Source of the DNA: Pyropia yezoensis | Taxonomy: Eukaryota > Rhodophyta > Bangiophyceae > Bangiales > Bangiaceae | Reading direction: 5' to 3' | NCBI GenBank assembly: GCA_009829735.1 | Contig: CM020618.1 | Coordinates: forward strand, 38,416,894-38,480,893 | Length of the DNA: 64,000 nucleotides | Shown: positions 30,052 through 40,400 of the stretch, piece by piece | Layout of the letters: every line of letters begins with the position of its first letter | How positions within the stretch are numbered: position 1 is the stretch's first letter | Notes under the pieces: generated by a model | The model's database searches: none | Seen by the model: only the letters and a program-made list of their open reading frames with translations | Told to the model about the DNA's origin: nothing | Position numbers and translations under genes: made by a program

Positions 30052-31716
30052 GCTGGCCGCGCTCTCTGCTCTCCTGTCGCAGAGCATGAATGAGGAAGAC
30101 GTCGAGACAGACGACTCTTCGTAGTGTCTGAGTGGCCGAGTCGGTCCCCTCAGAGTTTCTTTTTGCTCCCTGCTGCATCGTTACATTGATTTGAGTTGCT
30201 TCCCTTCTTTCCTTTTGAGTACCTACATGCTGCGGGGCCAGCCCCCGTTGTGGGGCGCGGGAGCACTGATCCCTACGCGCACACATCCCCAAAGGACGAC
30301 GAGCGCCCACAGGACTCCTCTGCCCCCCCCCCACGCAGCTGCAGCTGCTGCGGCCGTCCCCTTGGCCGTGGCCGACTCCAGTGGCACTGAGTCTGCCCCC
30401 CCCCCCGGCGACAGTGCGACCGCCGCCTTTCGCGGGGCCCATTGACGGCGCGTGTAGTGGTGAAGCGCGAGTGGTCTTGGAGGGGGCCGGGGGGGAAGCC
30501 GAGGGCGGCTGCGCGCGGCGGCTGTGAGCGACCTGCCAGCAAACCAACCGTCCGCGTAGGGGTATGGCGTCGGGGGCCCCAGCGGGGGGTGGGGAGGGGG
30601 GGGAGGGCGGGGGGGGGCGGCCTATCCCAGCGCGAAGTAGCACGGTGACCTCCAATTTCAGGCGAATATACTATTTCGTCCAGTCCCTGACCAGGACTGC
30701 TGAGTGGGAAAAGCCGAATACCTATTATATATTCAATACAATTCCACTCAAAGCGGCCTGCATGGTGTTACATATGGGGGCATTTTTCTAGATCCACAGC
30801 ATGCCTGGATTCTGTCACGCCCGTGACAGTACGGTACGTATGTTCTGTACAGTACGGTACGTTGACACCCCGCCGGTGGGCTCTGGCGGGTGCCCATCTG
30901 CCAACCGACAGGGGCGTGTTTCCCCCATGGAGTCGTGCGCGCGACCAGTGGTGGTGACGGCCTCACCGCCCGAGGGCTGCGGCCTGACGAGCCACGGCGG
31001 GGAGGCGGGCGGCCGCCGAGGGCGGGCGGCGCGCCCGCGCACGCCGACGACCGCGCGACCGCATCACGCTCCCCCCCTCCCTCCCCCGCTGCTTCACACA
31101 CAACCCCCGCCTCGGCCGGCTGGCGTGCAAGGGCCAAGGGGGAGGTGGGGAAAGGGGTAGGGGGCACCCCCCCTCACACTAACATCGACGGCCCCCCCCC
31201 CCCCCCCCCCCCCCCCTTTTCCCCTGCCGCCGCCCCCTTCTCACAGTGGACGCTTCGCCATCCCCACACCCCTGCATGCGCGTCCTCGGCCACAGTCTGC
31301 CGCCCACACCCTCCCGCCGGGCGGCAGGCCTGCTCAGCGCAGCTGGCACGCACGCTGGCCGTGGGGGGGGTGCGGCGGGAGAACGCCTGCCGGGGCCCCG
31401 GGGGGAGGGGGGCGGAAGGGTGAGAGACGGGGACCGGGGAGGGGGGCGGAAGGGTGAGAGACGGGGACCGGGGAGGGGCACTGGCCGCCCCCGCTCCCAG
31501 GCGCCGGCCGCCGGCGCGGTACAAAACGGGCACTGCGCTGCCATCCCCCGCCGCTCAGCAGCCCCGTGCGCGTCCCCCTCCTGCCGTCCCCATCCCGCCC
31601 CGGTGGTCCGCCCCTTGCCCCATCCCCTCCCCCCCCACCGCTCCCTCACCTGCCGTGCCCCGGGTGCACCTTTGCGGGGTCACCAAACCCCGCGAACGAC
31701 GGCGGTCAGGGCGGGC
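30052..31716. other. Intergenic
   Basis: AT-richer segment at 30655-30800 and a dense GTAC cluster at 30828-30862 (ACAGTACGGTACGT, TGTACAGTACGGTACG). Also a C-run of about 25 at 31192-31216 and the 34-bp tandem repeat at 31407-31474. No gene was recognised. Confidence 0.5.
31407..31474. repeat. Two perfect 34-bp tandem repeats
   Basis: The unit starts GGGGGGCGGAAGGGTGAGAG and ends ACGGGGACCGGGGA; both copies are identical. Confidence 0.75.
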
Positions 31717-33348
31717 ATGGCCGCCCGGTGGTGGTTCCTTCGCCCGCCTGGCCCCCCCCCCAACGCGACCGCCACAAAGGCGCGGCGGCCCGCGACGGTC
31801 GCGACGGTGGCTGCGATCATCGCCGTTGGCGGCGGGGTGGCCCTCGCCGCCGCGGGGGTCCTCTCGTCGGGCGGCCGCCTCGCCGCGTGGCCGCAGCGGG
31901 GGGAGCTCCACGGGTGGGCCAACCGCCCCCGCTCCGGGACCGCCCCCCCGCAGCCGCCGCCGGCCGCTGCTGGCGCTGTGAAGACGGCCGCGGCAGCTGC
32001 CGCCGCTGCCCCTGCCCCCCACTCGGTCGGGGGGGCCAGGGAGGGGCGGGTGCCCCCCCCCCCGTCGCCCCCGCCGGCCACCCCCCCCCCTGCTGCTGCC
32101 GCCCCGTTTCCGAGGTGGGTGCCCGCCGTGCGCCACCTGCTGGCAGAGGAATACCCCGCGTGGCACGCGGCACAGGCGGCCAACGCGTCGGTGCCGGTGC
32201 TCGTCTACACCTACCCGACGTTTGGCGACCAGCGGGGGCGGGCGCAGAGCACGGGCCTGGGCGACGTCTTCAAGGCCATCACGCTCGCCTACCAGGTGGC
32301 CGCCGCCACCCGCCGCCTCTTCTTTATTGACTGGGACGACGCAGAGTGGGCGCTCACCGACGTGCTCGTCCCCGCCGGGCGGGTGGACTGGCGGTGGGCG
32401 GCGGTGGCGGGGGTGCACGGCCGCCGGGAGGCGCTGCACGTGGACGGGTCCTCCTACCCAGGGGGGCCCCGGCGGCTGGTCAATGGGTCGGGCATCCCCC
32501 TGCCGGGGGGGCGGGTGTTTGACCTCGCCGCCGACGACCCCGACACGGCCTTGCGTGCGCCGTCGGGGGGCGGGCCGGCGCCGGTGCTGCGGTGGCGGGT
32601 GAATGGGAACCCCCAGGTGCACGTCATGGCGACCAACCCGCACCTGGTCGGCCTGGCGGCCGCGCGGGCGGCGCACGCCCGCCGCCCCGCCGCGTCCACG
32701 TGGTACCCCACGCAGGTGGTGGACGTCAGCCGCCTCCTCTTCACCCCCTCCCCGGCGCTAGCCGCCGCTGTTGCCGCCGAGCAGGCGGCGCTGGGCATTG
32801 GCGGCGGCGGTGGCGGCGGCTCCCGCTACGTGGGCGTCCACGGCCGCTTTGGCGGCCCGCAGATGCGGGAGCGCCTCGTCGGCCCGCGGGGGTGGGACGT
32901 GCCGCTGGCGGTCGCCGCAGCCGGCCTGGCCGACTGCGTGGCGGGCAAGGCGGCGGCGACGATGGCGCACGCCGGGTGGGAGCGGACCGTGCCGTGCCGC
33001 CGCCGCTTTGGGCGGCTGTGGGACGAGGCCGCCGCCGCCGCCGTGACGGGCGTGTACGTGGCGTCGGATACGCCGGCCTTTGGGGCCGCCTTTCGGTCCG
33101 AGGCCACCCGCCGGGGGTGGGCGGTGGCGGCGTCCCGCCAGCAGCCGGCGCACATTGGCAACATTGGCCGGGACCCGCCGGGGACGGGCGTGCGGCGGCG
33201 GGCGCTGTGGGCGGCGGTGCTGGACATGGCGCTGCTGGGGGGGGGGGACGCGCTCATTGGCGTCGCGTCGGGCTTTTCCGCCACCGCCTATGGGCTGACC
33301 AACACGTCCTCGCTGGTGTGGCTGTCGGCACCCCAGCCACCACAGTAA
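31717..33348 (+). CDS. Fucosyltransferase-like type II glycosyltransferase, copy B
   Basis: 543 aa from the ATG at 31717. Anchor at residues ~24-49 (ATVATVAAIIAVGGGVALAAAG), then a Pro/Ala-rich stem. The catalytic part is closely similar to copy A: GLGDVFKAITLAYQVAAATRR, LFFIDWDDAEWALTDVLVPA, VGVHGRFGGPQMRERL and DALIGVASGFSATAYGL. Differences cluster in the stem, in DPDTALRAPSG, and in a Gly-rich insert before VGVHGRFGG. The last part and the 3' flank are almost identical to copy A. Same inferred role: a Golgi glycosyltransferase of GT23/NodZ-like fold with unknown acceptor. The pair plus the decayed copy at 24.4-24.95 kb shows local family expansion. Confidence 0.7.
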   Translation: MAARWWFLRPPGPPPNATATKARRPATVATVAAIIAVGGGVALAAAGVLSSGGRLAAWPQRGELHGWANRPRSGTAPPQPPPAAAGAVKTAAAAAAAAPAPHSVGGAREGRVPPPPSPPPATPPPAAAAPFPRWVPAVRHLLAEEYPAWHAAQAANASVPVLVYTYPTFGDQRGRAQSTGLGDVFKAITLAYQVAAATRRLFFIDWDDAEWALTDVLVPAGRVDWRWAAVAGVHGRREALHVDGSSYPGGPRRLVNGSGIPLPGGRVFDLAADDPDTALRAPSGGGPAPVLRWRVNGNPQVHVMATNPHLVGLAAARAAHARRPAASTWYPTQVVDVSRLLFTPSPALAAAVAAEQAALGIGGGGGGGSRYVGVHGRFGGPQMRERLVGPRGWDVPLAVAAAGLADCVAGKAAATMAHAGWERTVPCRRRFGRLWDEAAAAAVTGVYVASDTPAFGAAFRSEATRRGWAVAASRQQPAHIGNIGRDPPGTGVRRRALWAAVLDMALLGGGDALIGVASGFSATAYGLTNTSSLVWLSAPQPPQ

Positions 33349-33581
33349 TAGCTGCCACGCACTAAAGCACAGTTCCCTCTGGGAGGGCTCACAGACTCCA
33401 TTCTCGATTCTCGACGCCGTCAGAGAGTCAAGAGCTCTTTGAAGCTCAGTCCAATCTGATGTGGCCGGAAAGGCTCCCTGAGAGGGTCAAGCACAGCCTG
33501 GTACTGTACAGTAGTCAATGCGGCCACGCCTCTCACAAATCTGGACCTGAACACTCTCGCCTGTGCACACTCACCGTCTCT
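33228..33581 (+). repeat. 3' segment shared with copy A
   Basis: Partner of 27866-28219 with one mismatch. Similarity ends at the same point in both copies, just after CACCGTCTCT. Confidence 0.85.
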
Positions 33582-33779
33582 CCGCACCCGAGGCGACCGT
33601 CACCGCGGTGCCCCCGCGTTTGCCACGGCGGCAGCGGCGGCGGCGGTGGCTGGCAGCCGCGCCCCTGCTGAGCCCGCAAAGACGGCGAGGCCGCAGTTAC
33701 CACGCCGCTGCAGCATCCGACGCGGCTCCCGACACCGCCAGCGACCGTCGCCGCCGTGGCTCCGCCTTTTGCAGCGGCC

Positions 33780-33812
<33 letters not shown>

Positions 33813-34781
33813 GCGATGGCGGCTCGCTGCATGCGCCGCCGCTGAGCCCACCACGGCCGTCCACTGCCGCCGGCCATGGCGGGAGGGCACAGGCACAGAG
33901 GGGGTGGTGGTGGGGGGGGAGGAGGAAGGAGGACCACAGGGATGGCCTATTAGCGGGTGGGGTACGCCGCGTGGCTACCAAGGTCGAGTCGCCGAAAGAG
34001 GGGCGGCAAAACGAAGCGGCCGCGCCGAGAGGAGGGGGGGGCGGCTGGTGACACCTGGCCGCCCCGCGGCACTGCCCAGCGGGCCGGCCGCCGTGCGCAC
34101 CGTGGCGACAAAGCCGGCCACCGCCGTGGGAAGCGGGCGGCGGGCAGTGGTCTGGCGGTTGGGGAGGAACAGTAGCAAAAAAAGGAAGAAAACAGGGTCA
34201 AGTCAAGGGAAAAAGAAAAGAGTAGAAGCCGCCGGGGGGGTCGGCGGGCGTCAACCCCTCCGCTCCCCTCCCTCCCCTGCCGCCCTGGTGCTCATGGCCG
34301 CTGCCGCCCCTCCCGCCACTCCTGCTGTTCTGCCTTTTCTTTTTTCAAGTGCCCGCCGTTGGCTGCCCGCCAGCGGAACAGCCGCGGGTGGGGCGGCGGC
34401 CCGCCGGGCGGCGGCACCCCCCACCTCCCTCAAACGGAGGGCGACAGGCACCGCTCCCGCGAGGCCCGCCGTCACAGTGGAGTGGGCTGAAATCCCACAA
34501 CACGGTCAAATCGGGTCTGGACTCGTCACCGTACAATAACGGCAGGCCCAGAACCGAGTGTGTGGAGCAGTGGCAGTTGGTTGCGAGTCCCTTCGCTCCT
34601 CCCACCCCCACCCCTGCCAAGCCCCAGCCTGCAGGCCCCACCTCCCACCCCAACGTCACGCCCCTCCCCCCCCTCGCCCCCCCCCCACCCCCACCCCCCC
34701 TCCCTCGTACTGGGTCCTCCACCCTCCCGGTTGCCCCACCCCTCGGCTGGGTAGGGGGCGTGAGGGGGGGGGGGGGGGGGG
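33582..34781. other. Intergenic
   Basis: Arg/Gly/Pro-coding low complexity, a CGG-rich microsatellite at 33778-33815 and C-runs at 34670-34700. No supported gene. Confidence 0.45.
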
Positions 34782-35648
34782 GTGTGCCTCCGCTTCTCGC
34801 TGCCATGCACGGGGCACCGCCAGCCGGGGACGCAGCCGCCGCCGCCTCCTCCTCCCCCCCCCCCCCCCCCACCCCGCCGCCGACGCGGGGGCGGCGCCGC
34901 CCCCCCCCCCGTCGCCCCCCAGTGGGAGCGTGCCTTCCCCGCCCGGCGGCTGGGCCGCCGGCCTGGCGACCGCGTGGCGCACACGGCCGCCGCCGGCCGC
35001 CGCGTGACGGTGCTGCGGCTGGCCGACGGGGGGCTCGCGTGCATTGACACGGTGTGCTTCCACACGGGCGGGCCGCTGGGGGCGGGGGACCTGGGGGAGC
35101 TGGGGGGGGGGGGGGGGGGGGGGGCGGGCGGGCGCTCGTCGCACCGCGGGCGTGCGCGGCCACCGGCGTCGACGCTGCCGCCGCCGTCGTCATTGCCGTC
35201 GTCGACGGCGGGCGCAGCTGCAGCGGCCGCCCGCACCTGCCTGGTGTGCCCGTGGCACCAGTACCGGGTGGACGTGCGGACGGGGGAGGGCATGTACCTC
35301 GACCTGGAGGGCCAGTGGCGGTCCAAGGGCGTACGGCAGCGCGTCCACGACGTGGAGATCCGCACCGCCGGGTCGGGGGGGGAGCCCGGGGGGGCGGCGG
35401 CGGCGGCGGCGGCGGCGGGGGCGGAGACGCGGGCGCGGCGGGGGGGGGGGGGGGGGGGGGGGGGGGGGCTCCCCGCCGCTGCCGCCGCCACGCCAGCCCT
35501 CCGCTGGGTGTTCGTGCGGCTGCGGGAGGATCAGCCGCCGGGGGAGCTGCCCAGCGACGTGTACGCGTACGGCCTCGACGCGCTCGTCGCGCGGATGCAG
35601 GCGGAGCAGGAGCGGAAAAAGGCGGAGCGGCTGCGGCAGGGGCGGTGA
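34782..35648 (+). CDS. Rieske [2Fe-2S] domain protein with expanded cluster loop
   Basis: The frame ending at TGA 35648 has a Rieske domain. CFH at 35055-35063 gives C-x-H, and CPWH at 35247-35258 gives C-x2-H, followed by QYRVDVRTGEGMYLD as in non-haem Rieske proteins. Upstream WERAFPARRLGRRPGDRV and VTVLRLADGGLACIDTV supply the preceding strands. Between the two motifs 61 residues of Gly/Ser/Pro low complexity replace the usual 15-17. The C-terminus (ELPSDVYAYGLDALVARMQAEQERKKAERLRQ) is a charged helix. The frame opens after a stop at 34761 with GTG and no ATG. The ATG at 34805 is in another frame and would join through the C-run at 34857-34871 if that run is miscounted. Such proteins carry electrons or form part of oxygenase systems; the partner is unknown. 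Confidence 0.65.
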   Translation: MCLRFSLPCTGHRQPGTQPPPPPPPPPPPPPRRRRGGGAAPPPVAPQWERAFPARRLGRRPGDRVAHTAAAGRRVTVLRLADGGLACIDTVCFHTGGPLGAGDLGELGGGGGGGAGGRSSHRGRARPPASTLPPPSSLPSSTAGAAAAAARTCLVCPWHQYRVDVRTGEGMYLDLEGQWRSKGVRQRVHDVEIRTAGSGGEPGGAAAAAAAAGAETRARRGGGGGGGGGLPAAAAATPALRWVFVRLREDQPPGELPSDVYAYGLDALVARMQAEQERKKAERLRQGR

Positions 35649-37477
35649 GGGGTGGGCGCCGTGGGGGGAGCAAGGGGGGGCGGGGGAGGTGGTGAGCCCC
35701 ACAGGCAGGTTGGGGCGTCTGCAGAGGGGTGAGGCGGGAGGGGTCGGTTGGGTTTTGGCGGCGTCCTCTTTTTTGTTCTCGTCCTCTGGTAGGCGTTTTT
35801 TCCTCTCGTTTTGCATGGGTGGCCACTGCCACGCGTGCGGGAGGTGGGATGCGGTGGGGCGGCAGCGGCAGCGGCGTTGGGGAGCCACCTGATGGTGCCG
35901 CCCGCAGCGGCGCCCCCCGCCACCATGGCGCCGTCGCCGACAGACAGAGCCGAGGAAGGGGGGGGACAGGACGGGGGTGGAGGTGCATTTGACCCCGCCT
36001 TGTCCCCTCCCCTGCGCCCAGCATGCGCGTGTGTCGGGCGCTCGTCGTGAGTGGCTGCCTCTCGCGGCGGCAGCAGCTTCTGCTGCGGTGAAGGTTCTGG
36101 TGGTGGTGGTGGAGCTCCGACGACGGCGGCCGCTGCGGCCGACACCGCGCGGCTCCCCGCCGGTGGCGTGGCCCCCTCGGTCTGGAGCCCGCAGCCGCCG
36201 CCGGAACAGAGTCCCCGTCCGCGGCGATGGCCCTCTGCGATCTTCGGCCGCGTGGGAGGGCGGCAGGCAGAGGCGGTGGAGAAGGAGTGGGCGCCCATAG
36301 GCGGGAAGGTCCCACTTCTGAGGGGAAGGTCATCTTCGATGCTGGCTTTGGGCACCACCGCGCGTGGGCCACGTGGTCGCCACGTGTATGTATGGATTTG
36401 AAATATTGCTTCCGTTTTTTGAGTTCATGGCTCAAGTTTTGATAGTCCTGTGACGATTTAACTAAATTACTTTACCGGTACGAAATAATCTCTCGGTCCC
36501 GCACTGTGCCTGCCCGGTGCCCGTCCCAGTGTCTCCTCGGGTGGTGGCGGCTCCATCCGCCACCTCCCCCTCCCCGCCCTCCACGCGCATCTACGGCGAG
36601 GAGGGGAGGAGGCAGGGGGGAGGGGAGCGGCCGACTGGCGTCAGCGACAAAGGGGCTGAGCGGGCTGGGGGGCCGCGGGAGAGGCCCTGTGGAAGGGAGA
36701 GGCTGGCGTGGAACTTCGATGGGGGGAGGCATGATGATGGGTTGAGGGTGGGAGGGGGGAGGCCGCGGCCGCCTCTTCTGCCTTTGGCGCGCCACTAGCT
36801 GGCGGCGTCCAGGCGGGACACCCGCAGGTTGGTGCCAGGATGGGGGGGGGGGGGAGGGGGGGGGGGGGGGGGCGGGAATCATTCGCCTTGGCGTGGGGGG
36901 GGGGTTGGCCTCCGCCACTACCCCTCTCTTCCAGGGAGTGCTGGGAGCGGTGGCTGCTGGGGACCGCACTGACACACCACCATTGTGACGCTGCTGCCGC
37001 TGCCGCTGGGACAGCCGCACGTGCGCGCGCACGGCCGAGCGCACGGCGCCAAGGCCCAGCTGGGCTCTGCTGCAGGGGGAAGTGCCTGCCCGCCGCGTGC
37101 CGCCCGCCAGCCGCTCGTGACGTGGTGGTGGGTGGCCCGCCTTGACGGGACGGGGGCGAATTGGTCGGGACCAGCACGACGGTGTCGCCACCACCTGCCA
37201 CTGTTGGTCCACCAGCGGCGGCTAGGGTCACGCCCCTCGCTGCCAGTTGTGGTTGCGGCCGGCGTTGCGGGGTGGCGGCGGAGGTGGGAGAGGCGGCGAG
37301 GGGTTGACGCAACACACCAGCCGCCACAGCCGCTCGACGCGGGGGCGGCGGCGGCGGCGGCAGCGGCGGCGCTTGGGTGCCTCCGTGGCCGTGGTGGCCG
37401 TGGCGGTGTGCGCTCGACCGCACTCCCCCCGCCGCCGCGCCCCGCCCGGCCCCCCTCCCGCGCAGCCGTCGTGGCGG
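35649..37477. other. Intergenic
   Basis: AT-richer stretch at 36390-36490 and G-run blocks at 36840-36905. Open frames on both strands (for example 36051-36401 +) have no recognisable domain. Confidence 0.45.
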
Positions 37478-40400
37478 ATGGCGTCGACGGCAGCGTGGTC
37501 GAGTAGCGGCGGTGAACGGGGTGGCCGCCACCAGGCACCCGCCCCCCCTCCTCCTGTGGTCGACGGCTCGCCGTCGGGGAGCGCGTTTGTCGCCCACGCG
37601 GCGGACTTCCTCCACGCCGCCTCGGTGGTGGAAGGGAGGAGGGAGGGGAAGGGAGGAGGAGGGGTGCGCGCCGGCGGCGGTGGCGGCGGTGGCGGCCAAG
37701 ATGATGGCGGCAGCGACAGCAGCAGCGACGGGGATGGGCCCGTGTCGCTCGCCTGGTCTACTACCTCGGCCGTGTCCCCCCGCGGCGGCGACGGCGGCGG
37801 CGACGACGGCGGCGGCGGCGACGGGGGTGCCTTTGGCGGCAGCGGCAGTGGCGGCGGGAAGCGGCCTGACGCGCCCGGCCGGGCGTGTGGGGCGGACTGG
37901 GCGCCCCGCGGGGCGGGGCGGCAGCTGCGGTTTGTGGCGGCCGCGTCGATGATTGAGGCGCGCCTCGGCGCGGACGGCCGGTCGGCGGTGGTCAAGGCGG
38001 GAGTTGGCGCGCCGCTGCGGGCGCTCCCGACGTGGCCGCCATCCGACGCACCCGGCCTGTCGGCGCTCACGTCGCTCGTGTCGCAGGCGTCAGCGTCGTC
38101 TGATGCCGCCGACGATGATGAGGAGGCGGTGGCCGTCGCCACGCCGGCATCGGCGTCGTCGGCGGGTGCTGCCAGCACCAGCCTTGCGTCGTCGCGGTCG
38201 TCTTCGCGGTCCGCCTCCAAGCGCCCGTCGGTGCTGCAGCTGCAGTTCCTCGACGGGCCGTCGAGCTTGGAGCTCGCCTCCTCCCCCGTGTCTGTGGCGG
38301 GCTCCCCCCTGTCTACGTCGGCAGCTCTGGGCGCGACCGTCGCGGCCGCAGCCGAGGCGTCCGCAGCCGCCGCCGTGGGGACGGCGCCCAGCGGCGACGC
38401 GGCAGCGAAACGGCCGTCGGCCCCCACGGGTGGGGCTGACGACGCCCTGGCCGCCGCCCGCGTCCGGGAGCGCCTCGACGCGGTGATGCGGCGGGCGGCG
38501 GGCGGGGCGGCGCTGGGGCCGGCGCCAGCCGGGCCGACGCGCGCAGAGGCACCCCTGGTGGCGGGCGTGGACACCACGGCCCAGGACTTTGCGTCCATCC
38601 GCAGCCGTCTGGAGGTGCTGACTGTCAGGGCGAGTCGTGGCGCCGACGATGCCACGCTGGCGCCCGGCGGCGGGAGCGACACCGCGGAGCTGTCGGTGGC
38701 AGCCACCCCGGTGGCTGACCCGCCCGCAGTGGCCGCCGCGTGCGGTACGCCGATGCCCCTTGCGAAGCTGCCAGACGGCAGGGACGCAAGCACCTCCCGC
38801 TCAAAGCCACGCAAAAAGGCGTCCACGGGCAAGTCACCCAACGGAAAGGCGTCGGCGGGCAAGTCGCCCCGTGGGAAGGCGTCCACGAACAAGTCAGTAG
38901 CTGGTAAGTCGGCTGGAAAGTCGGCCGGCAAGTCGGCCAGGAAGTCGTCCACGGGGCGGTCGACGGGGGCGAAAGCATCGTCGCTGGGGACAGTGTCTGT
39001 GGCAGAGGTGGAGACGGCCAAGTCGTCCCAGGTGACTCCCACCACCACAGGCTCCGGGTCGTCGTCGTCGTTCCCGGCCATTGAGGCGCTGGCCGCCTCG
39101 ACGGATACGGCTTGGCCGACAGATGAGTCGTTGGCGGTCACGGCGCCACCGTCGCCATCGGCCATGGTGTCGGAGCCGCCGTCGCTTGAACCCGTGTCGT
39201 CGACGACAGCGGCGGTGCCACAGCCCGTGTCGGCCGCCGCCGCCGCTGTTGCCGCTGGCGCCCTTACCCCTGCGCGATTGGCCAGCCCCATCGACGAGGT
39301 CGCTGTGCCCACGCGCAGTATCCCCTTCTCCTTGGCGTCGTCGACAGCCGCACCTGCGGCACTGACGGCGACGCCATGGGCCGATGCGGCGGCGACTGCA
39401 GCGCCCAATGACCTGGCCCGCGCGCGCACCCTCCCCGCCCGTCGGTTCGGCCGGTCGGGCAGCGAGCTGCGCGGCCGCCTCGACGCGTTTGTGCGCCGCT
39501 CGACGAGCCGTGACCCGGGGACCCGTCGCTCTAGCACTGCGCTAGATGCGGCCTCTGTGGCGGCGTCGGCGTCCACTACCGTTCCCTCCCCCGCCAACGC
39601 CGCCCGTTCGGTGCCCACTGCGCCGGAGCATGGCACCGCCGCCCCCTCCGCCGCCACCGCCCCCTCCGCGGACGCTGCCGCCGCCGCCGCTGCCGCTGGG
39701 GATGAGGGCGCGCCAAGTGACGTGGCCAGCTCCCCCTCCCACAGCTCAGTCCAGGATGCGGACGGGTCGGGCACGTCCTTGGCGGCGCCACCGCCGCCGT
39801 CCCCCCGCGGTGCCCGTCTTCGCACCCGCATTGAATCAATGGGCGTCTTTCACCGGGTCCGCAGCGAGCGCGGCACGCCGCCCGGCTTGCGCATGGATGG
39901 GCCGGATGCGGGGGGGGACGCGGGGGGCCCCACGCTGGTGACCGCTGCGTCGCTGCCAGCCGACGCAGCCGCCCAGACGGGGACGCCGCGGGCGCGCCCT
40001 GGGGGGGGGGGCGGCTACACCGGCTTTGGTTCTGCCACCGCCGCCAGTGTCGGGGGCGGAGGGGGAGGGGGCTCCCCCCGCTCCCCGCCCACGGCGGTGG
40101 CGGCAACGGCGGCGACGCGGGTGCCGCCGCCGCCTCGCGGGCGGTCCCGCTGGGGCCGCCCCGCCGCCGCGCCGGCGGCGCCGCACAAGCTGACCGTCGG
40201 CACTGGGTGGATGACGGCCGAGGCGGCCGCCGCGGCCGCTGCCGCGGCGGGCTCCCCCGCGGCGGTCGTGCCCGATCCGACGGTCGCTGCGCCGGCGGCC
40301 GCCGGGCCGTTTGGGCGGTCCCTGCTGGGTGGGAGTGGCGGCAGCGGCAGCGGCGGTAGTGGCAGCGGTGGCAGCGGTGGCCGTGGCAGTGGCGGTGGAG

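Noticed and set aside
37228-39831. 867-codon minus-strand frame
   Set aside because: It is the antisense of the Ser/Ala-rich plus-strand gene; GC-rich codons keep the opposite strand open. The plus frame has the better motifs, the K/S block and a plausible ATG.
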